From positions 129,293 through 193,292 of the forward strand of contig JBBHKE010001152.1 of the NCBI GenBank assembly GCA_037447655.1: a stretch of DNA of 64,000 nucleotides. The letters are read 5' to 3'. The first letter of the stretch is position 1; each line of letters opens with the position of its first letter. Below, piece by piece: positions 58,592 through 64,000 of this stretch. The translations under genes and the position numbers were made by a program. This stretch comes from Zygnema cylindricum. Its lineage: Eukaryota > Streptophyta > Zygnematophyceae > Zygnematales > Zygnemataceae. The notes under the pieces were generated by a model. The model saw only the letters and a program-made list of their open reading frames with translations. It searched no databases and had not been told where the DNA came from.

Positions 58592-59642
58592 TGTAGAAGT
58601 AATGGTTCTTTTAGTATTTTCTAGGTCTAAAATGAAATGCAGCAAAGATGTCGAGGCAGTCTACCTCTAACTCCTCTCTACAACTTCCACACTTGTCGTA
58701 GTCACTAAAGGTTAAAGAGGGAGCTAGAGCCATAGTTGCCTATGCTGTCTAGAGATAGAGAGACATGCGGTAGATTTTTGTAGGTTTACCAAAATATACT
58801 TAACGGACCCAGGATTTGATCCTAGTACCTACCTCCGTCAAGTTAGCAATAGCCGGTAGCTTTATCCTATGGTCTAGGATTAGTGCTAAGACATATAGGG
58901 TTTGATAGATATTTAAAGATGTACGACTATATAAATTCATTTAACGGCACGAACAAACATGTAACATAGACACAGTTAAAATATACGTACGGCGTATAGT
59001 ACTTCGTGAAATGAATACCGCGCATTTGTTTCAATGGCAAAACAAATATCGCGCATTGATTTTCGACGGCAATAATCAAATGGCGGTTTTAATCGAACGG
59101 CCACGATAGGTGCCAAGATTGCGAAATAGGCGCTTTGGCGTTTTTCGGTCAACGCCACATCAAGCGCCACGTGGCACGTCATCATTGGCTTGCGACATCT
59201 CCGTGGAATATGGGAACTAATCCGGATATGGCAAGTGTCAACATTTTAGCCATGGTGTACGATGGTCGTACAAAAAGTACTTCGGCACATGTACCTTTCT
59301 AAAAGACATAGTCTAGTAACTGGTGTCGTAATCTAGAAGTAGAGGGTTTGGAGAGGGATGTAGGACTTATAAAATTTGGTAGGTAACCCTCTCTCTCCCG
59401 GAGAGCTCCTGTACAAAAGGTCAACTTTAACCCTTCATAACTTACTGCTCAAGGGAGAAAATTCAAAGATTCTTTTTGCTATCGACTCAGGGGACTCTTC
59501 TCTTCACAAGGGTGAAGCTGGTCAAGGTTTTTGTGTGCCAGGGTGGTTGTTATTCTTGCTGAAATACAAAGGAGTCAGGGTTATCCTAGGGGCGTCATCT
59601 GAGCTGCCTACCCTGTGGACCAATGGAGGTCTCGAAGTTGCA
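58592..59642 (+). mobile_element. Solo Copia LTR
   Basis: 1051 bp, starting TGTAGAAGTAATGG and ending AAGTTGCA, with perfect target duplication GGAGT (58587-58591 and 59643-59647). It contains the Copia LTR marks: TTTTCTAGGTCTAAA, the hairpin loop CTTGTCGTAGTCACTAA and the tRNA-like GGATCAAATCC on the minus strand. There is no internal region, so it formed by LTR-LTR recombination. It interrupts sequence following the second A segment of gypsy D. Confidence 0.93.
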
Positions 59643-59647
59643 GGAGT

Positions 59648-60297
59648 TGGACAGATCCCTGATTGGGAGACATCCGTGGGGTTTTGGGACCTTTGGAGTC
59701 TGATCACGGGAGTTTTCCGTGGCCTCAGTTTGCACCTCTAGGTGGGTCAAAACCCTTATTAAGTTTGCATTCGGGTACGCTAGGATGCTACTTATTTTGT
59801 TTTTAATTCTTTGTTATATGTTTATGTATTGTGGCGAATGGCTCCTGATAGAGTAGGGTAGGAGGCTATATGGTTAAATGTGCAAAGATCACTGTCATAA
59901 ATGTTATGGCAGTCTAAATTATTTCCATCTTGATTTGATTTGTTAATTCCCAAAATTAGGGTTATGGTTGACTCTCTTTTGTTTAAAGTTATTAGCATAG
60001 CCCACCGAGCTTGATGATTTTAAACCTCGCGATTAGAATGATTCAGGAGTAAACACGACGGTCTAAACACTAGGACGAGGTTGGTAACTTTTCTATTTAT
60101 TTATTGTTTTTATCATCTATATGTCCACACTAATGTTTTCATGATGATCATTGTATTTCGACGTATAGAATTCTCTAAGCGGAGTGTTATTTGTCACCAA
60201 ATTTATATATTTTTCTTCTTACATGAAACATTACAACCATGGGCTTGGCAACCCTGTCACTTCCCCTTCGAAGCTCTAAAGTGCTTTCCGTCATAAG
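59648..60297. other. Anonymous DNA between solo LTR and element 5
   Basis: No gene or known element recognised. It may be the downstream part of whatever the solo LTR interrupted. Open frames are short and lack motifs. Confidence 0.5.
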
Positions 60298-60299
60298 AA

Positions 60300-61032
60300 T
60301 CATCCCCACGGTATACTCCAAGTCCATGAGGAGCCATCTTTTTCTTGCATACGGTTAATGATGTTTTCGTACTCATCTAGGAGTTTCATGATTAGTGTAG
60401 TAATCTTTCTCTCCTCGTATTCTACATATCTTGTACTAGCAAGATCAACATATAACGCAGCAATATCATTGCGAAACTCTATTATGCTACCGCCTTTATA
60501 AAAATAGGCCTCTATTTCCTGTTTTACTAAGTGTTGCCTCTGTATAGTTTCACTCTTATAAATGTGAATTAGTGTTTCCCACATTTCTGAAGACTTGGTT
60601 AGGTTTATAAGAGTGATAGCTATGGACTTAGACACGTTTCTAAGTATGAGATGTTTATCTATATGTTTTTGTATTTCCAGATTTTTCTGTCATTTGTTCA
60701 GCTTTTGATTCAATTATAACCCCTACAAGTGGAGCTGTAGCCGAGAGCCTAACTCCCCTCACCATAGGTGTCCCTTTATCCTTCTCCCCATTTTCCCCTT
60801 CCATGGTAATGATTTTCCCTTCACCTTCCATTGCATCAGGACTCCAGTTGTTTTTCTGGGAAGTACCAGATGAATCTCCGTAGTGAGATCCACCAAAGCC
60901 AGGTAGCGGACACCTCATTTGTCTCGAAACAACTCCCCATAAGTGCTTTTCGAAAAGCAACCCCTCCATCGTAAACTCCCAATAAGTGACGTCTGTTCCA
61001 TCAAACATAGGCACCCTAGATGGTGGGCCCAT
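60300..61032 (-). pseudogene. Copia gag fragment of element 5 (frameshifted)
   Basis: Starts at the ATG in the primer site (61032-61030) with MGPPSRVPMFDGTDVTYWEF, runs to a stop at 60655, then shifts frame to LINLTKSSEMWETLIHIYKS and MKLLDEYENIINRMQEKDGS, matching the Copia gag core. It ends at 60300. No knuckle, protease or pol follows. Confidence 0.85.
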
Positions 61033-61036
61033 GACC
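61022..61036 (-). promoter_or_regulatory. Primer-binding site, Copia element 5
   Basis: Minus strand GGTCATGGGCCCACC, the same initiator tRNA anticodon-arm complement with one change (T to C), right after LTR end GTTTCA. The ATG is retained. Confidence 0.8.
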
Positions 61037-61814
61037 TGAAACTCTATCGGGTCCATTCCCCCCCACTGAATTCGCAGATTCAAAGAAGCTTATCTTAATA
61101 GTGCCGACTCCAAGTTGATACAAACACAAATGACTAACACCTTGATAGTCAAAACCCCAATAGACCTTCAAACCTGTGAAATAAGACTTTTTGTGTGCTC
61201 AATTCCACCTCAGAATGCAAAGTTAGAATATGAGTTTTGGATAAAATTTCCCAATTTGACTTTCCCTTAGAAATACTACCACCCTAGTAGAAAAATACTC
61301 TAACCGATTACACTCTTGTGTATCTTGGAATCCCCTGAGTCCGTAGCATAAAGAATCATTGAAAATGGTCAACTTAATCGTTAGTTATGGTTGCTCAAAG
61401 TTAGCCTTTTTATATAAGGGTGCTCTCGGAGAGAGGCGGCTACCTATCAAAAATGCAAAGTCCTATTCCCTCTCTAAAACCACTTCTTCTGAAGTACGAA
61501 ACCAATTATATGATTCTAACGTACATGAAAGTACAGGTGTCGGAGTACTTTCTGTACGGCATTTGTAAGGCATGTCCATACCGGTGACATCTATCACATC
61601 CGGACTTGTTGTTTTACGCTTTGGAGACTCCGCAAACCTACAAGATGTTGCCACGTGTCATCTGGAGTGGCGACGTCCTAAAACCGCCAAAATGTCCTTT
61701 CCGCGATGCCGGAGCTTACTACGGCCGTCCGATTTGATCGACTTTTGATACAGACCGTCGAAATATTGTATATATCATATATTTCGTACTCTATATAAAG
61801 TACAATGGGTTCTA
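61037..61814 (-). repeat. LTR 3' part of Copia element 5
   Basis: About 778 bp of LTR on the minus strand, ending GTTTCA at 61037. It carries a clear TATA box, CCTTATATAAAAAGG (61405-61419 region), at the position homologous to the TATA boxes of elements 3 and 4. The LTR start lies beyond element 4, outside the window. Confidence 0.75.
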
Positions 61815-62817
61815 TGTTGAAATAAGTAGTTTTTGTTGTATTTTCTAGGTCTAAAACTAATTAGTGAAAACATATAAAGAAAATGTAGGCAGCCTGCCTC
61901 CATCTCTTCTCTCTTACCCCCATACTTGTTGTAGTCACTGAAAAAGAGAGAGAGTGATAAAGCCATGGCTGCCTCAGCTCCATAGGAAGGACTAAAGAGT
62001 GACTTAAGTCACTCTCAACAAAAGGTTGAGCACGGTAAGACTCGAACCCTCGACCGGCAAAGCGTGGCGTAGCCGTTAGCTCAAACCAGTCTGTCGTAGA
62101 AGTCCGTTAGGAGATATAGGGTTTCATTAGTATTTAAACTATTGTATAATACAAAAACCATTTAACTGAAATATGGACGAACGGACATATAACTTGATAA
62201 GATTTACTGCGAACGTCATTTCGCACGAAACAAATGAAACAGCATTTGTTTTAAACGGTCGACATACAATGTCAGATTTAATCCGACGGCGCACATCATC
62301 GCCGAGATCGCGAATGGTCACTTTGGATTTTATGGACGTGGCATGACGTGGCGCCGCGTGGAAGGATGACATTCGGTCGCGAGAATTCCATAGAATATAC
62401 GAACGAGTGGAAAAGTGACACGCGACCACTCAGTAGCCTTGTCGTATACCACCAGTACATAAATGACATCGATCGTAGTACCTTTATATACTTTACAATA
62501 ATATGATTGGTTCGTACTTCAGTAAATAGGGGTTGTGAGAGAGGTTTAGGACATAGGAAATTTTGGTAGATAGTCAACTTTCTCTAAGAGAGCTTTGTAT
62601 AAATTGTCATTTTTGCCAGCTTATAACTTATCGGCTGGTTGGCCGTTTTCACTGATTCATTTTGCTACGGACTCACGAGAGTCCAAGCTGCAAAGGGTGC
62701 AGTCAAATAGTCAGTTTGACTTCTTGGGCAGCAGTGGTTCTGGCTTTAAGTGGGTTAGTTAAATACTATCAAGAGGCTTCCTGTATTCTATAGTCCAATG
62801 GAGGACACAAAATTGCA
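61815..62817 (+). repeat. 5' LTR of Copia element 4
   Basis: Starts TGTTGAAATAAG and ends AAATTGCA. It has the conserved hairpin (loop CTTGTTGTAGTCACTGA, arms of CTCTCT/AGAGAG), a perfect 18-bp palindrome GAGTGACTTAAGTCACTC at 61997-62014, a minus-strand tRNA-like module with GGTTCGAGTCT (62038-62048), and TATAAA at 62598-62603. Confidence 0.9.
62598..62603 (+). promoter_or_regulatory. TATA box of Copia element 4 LTR
   Basis: TATAAA in TTTGTATAAATTG, 220 bp before the LTR end, aligned with the TATA boxes of elements 3 and 5. Confidence 0.6.
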
Positions 62818-62832
62818 GGTTATGGGCCCACC
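62818..62832 (+). promoter_or_regulatory. Primer-binding site, Copia element 4
   Basis: GGTTATGGGCCCACC, a perfect initiator tRNA anticodon-arm complement. ATG at 62822 is in frame with gag, with no in-frame ATG just upstream in the LTR. Confidence 0.85.
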
Positions 62833-64000
62833 CTCTAGGGTGCCCACCTTCTATGGATTTGGGTTTATCTATTGGGAAGCCATGATGATGGGAGCTTTGT
62901 GCGAAAAACGATACTAGGGTATCGTCAGTGGACAAGTGAAACGACCACCTTAAGGAACTCCACCAGGGTTTGGAGGAGTAAGGTTTCCTGCAGCAACGGG
63001 TGCCTCAGCAGAGGAGGCAGATGATAGGGACAGCGGTGTGTCCGAAAAGGGGAAAAGGAACGAGACACCCCTCACACCTATTGCCACAGCACCGGGAGCG
63101 GCGACCAAGAAGACCACGGAGAACGATACTCAAATGTGGGAGAATGTAAACATGGCTGCCAAGAACTTCATTCTGAGGCACCTCACTCAAGCTTTGGCCA
63201 CTCCTCATCTTCACATTTACAAGGCCGAGGAGTTGTGGGTGAGTTTGGTGGAGATTTAGAGAACTAGAACTATTAAAGAGCTCCAGTTGGCTGAGCAAAA
63301 GCTAGTGAGTTACACTTACAAAAGAGGAAAGATGTTATATTACTGTAATGATCTTTCTTGTTTGTATATGGAGATGGAAAGTGTCGGATGGACAGGTACA
63401 ATGAAAATGAAAGTTAACACTCTTATCATGAAGTTACCTGATGATTTCGAAAACATAGCGTATCGAGTACAAGAAATGCCTGATAGTTCATGGAAATGGA
63501 ACACAGTGGTCGGGATGATACTTGTGCAGGAAAACACAATGGAGATTAGGAGAGGAGGAAAGAGCATTCAAACTCTAGCAGCAGGAGGGGCTCGATGGGG
63601 AAGGACTCAAAGAAATCGTACAAAGGGGAAATAGATCATTCAAGAGGACCGAGGCCCCCAAAGGGTCTTTATCATTTTTGCAAAAAGCCGGGACCCTTCA
63701 TTGCAGATTGTGTCAAGCTGCCCAAGCTAAGGCTCCAAGAGAACCATGGAGGGGGTTCTTCCGAAGGGAAGAAAAATGCACTTGTGGTTACAAAAATGAC
63801 AGGAGAAACCGAGGATGAGTCTTCTCAGGAGGATGGGGAGCTTCTTCTTGACAAGAATCTGAAGGAGAAGGAGATCCCTCGGAGGCAGAAGTGTGCCCTT
63901 GGAGCGATTCGGGAAGCTCCATTGGAAGGATGGATCATCGACTCAGGTGCATCCATCCATATGTGTCGTGATAAGGAACTCTTCACAAAGCTAAGAAATA
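62822..64000 (+). pseudogene. Copia gag and protease start of element 4 (disrupted)
   Basis: MGPPSRVPTFYGFGFIYW, then stops near 62917 and 62953. Gag core ENDTQMWENVNMAAKNFILR (63120-63180), a stop at 63257, then LVSYTYKRGKMLYYCNDLS and MKLPDDFENIAYRVQEMPDS. A frame change near 63610 leads to a decayed knuckle, YHFCKKPGPFIADC (63670-63712), with the first Cys changed to Tyr and the His to Pro. Protease WIIDSGASIHMC near 63931-63966 is intact at the active site. The window ends in protease. Confidence 0.88.

Larger units (their letters stand above)
60300..61814 (-). mobile_element. Copia element 5 (minus strand, truncated)
   Basis: A minus-strand Copia remnant: LTR end, primer site and part of gag. 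The body is cut near 60298. The LTR is cut at 61814 by insertion of element 4, whose left end is there. It is a third, more diverged Copia lineage (gag identity to the others is clearly lower). Confidence 0.82.
61815..64000 (+). mobile_element. Copia element 4 (5' part, runs off window)
   Basis: A second member of the element 3 family, with 1003-bp 5' LTR, primer site, gag and the start of protease at the window end. It is inserted in the LTR of minus-strand element 5. The likely target duplication is TTCTA (61810-61814); the right copy is outside the window. Confidence 0.88.

Overview
The window looks like repeat-saturated nuclear DNA from a green-lineage (streptophyte) eukaryote with a large genome. 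Three things support this. The one host gene I recognise, gamma-tubulin complex component 4 (GCP4) on the minus strand at 14479-15778, resembles land-plant GCP4 more than animal GCP4. The Copia elements carry a primer site exactly complementary to the plant-type initiator tRNA-Met anticodon arm. One Ty3/gypsy family carries a cytosine-5 DNA methyltransferase, an arrangement I recall being reported from charophyte algae. A charophyte is my best guess, but the species cannot be fixed from the sequence.

Layout. 1-1403: simple repeats and anonymous DNA. 1404-8357: a complete but mutated Copia element (element 1) with 1303-bp LTRs and target duplication GTTTG. 8363-18600: the only stretch free of recognisable retrotransposons. 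It holds a 62-bp tandem array split by a 523-bp inverted-repeat transposon, the first two coding exons of GCP4 with repeat-filled introns, a second short transposon of the same family, and a dense GTAC cluster upstream of GCP4. 18601-30235: an old Copia element (element 3) split by a 1262-bp solo LTR (family F, duplication TTCAG) and by a whole second Copia element (element 2, 22368-28815, duplication TGTTG). 30241-36600: a short unknown piece, an assembly gap, an inverted Ty3/gypsy copy (E#2) and a Copia LTR fragment. 37384-41023: LTR and proline-rich N-terminal region of a second Ty3/gypsy family (D#1). 41024-46042: another inverted E copy (E#1), ending at a gap. 46250-48111: rearranged Copia pieces. 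48112-58550: a long Ty3/gypsy copy (D#2). 58592-59642: a solo Copia LTR (duplication GGAGT). 60300-64000: a minus-strand Copia gag (element 5) whose LTR is split by a plus-strand element (element 4) running off the window.

The most interesting system is family D. Its polyprotein, read through decay, runs gag with a proline-rich N-terminal region, CCHC knuckle, aspartic protease, a cytosine-5 DNA methyltransferase domain with motifs I, IV, VI, VIII and IX/X, reverse transcriptase, RNase H, integrase, and a C-terminal PHD finger where chromoviruses carry a chromodomain. It would therefore combine a DNA-methylation writer with a probable histone-tail reader. This copy has stops and frameshifts, so function must be tested on intact relatives.

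The Copia families share four unusual traits: an initiator-tRNA anticodon-arm primer site whose ATG is also the probable gag start codon; a conserved hairpin near the LTR start; a minus-strand tRNA-like module with a B-box inside the LTR; and TATA motifs about 200 bp before the LTR end. No element here has an intact coding region.
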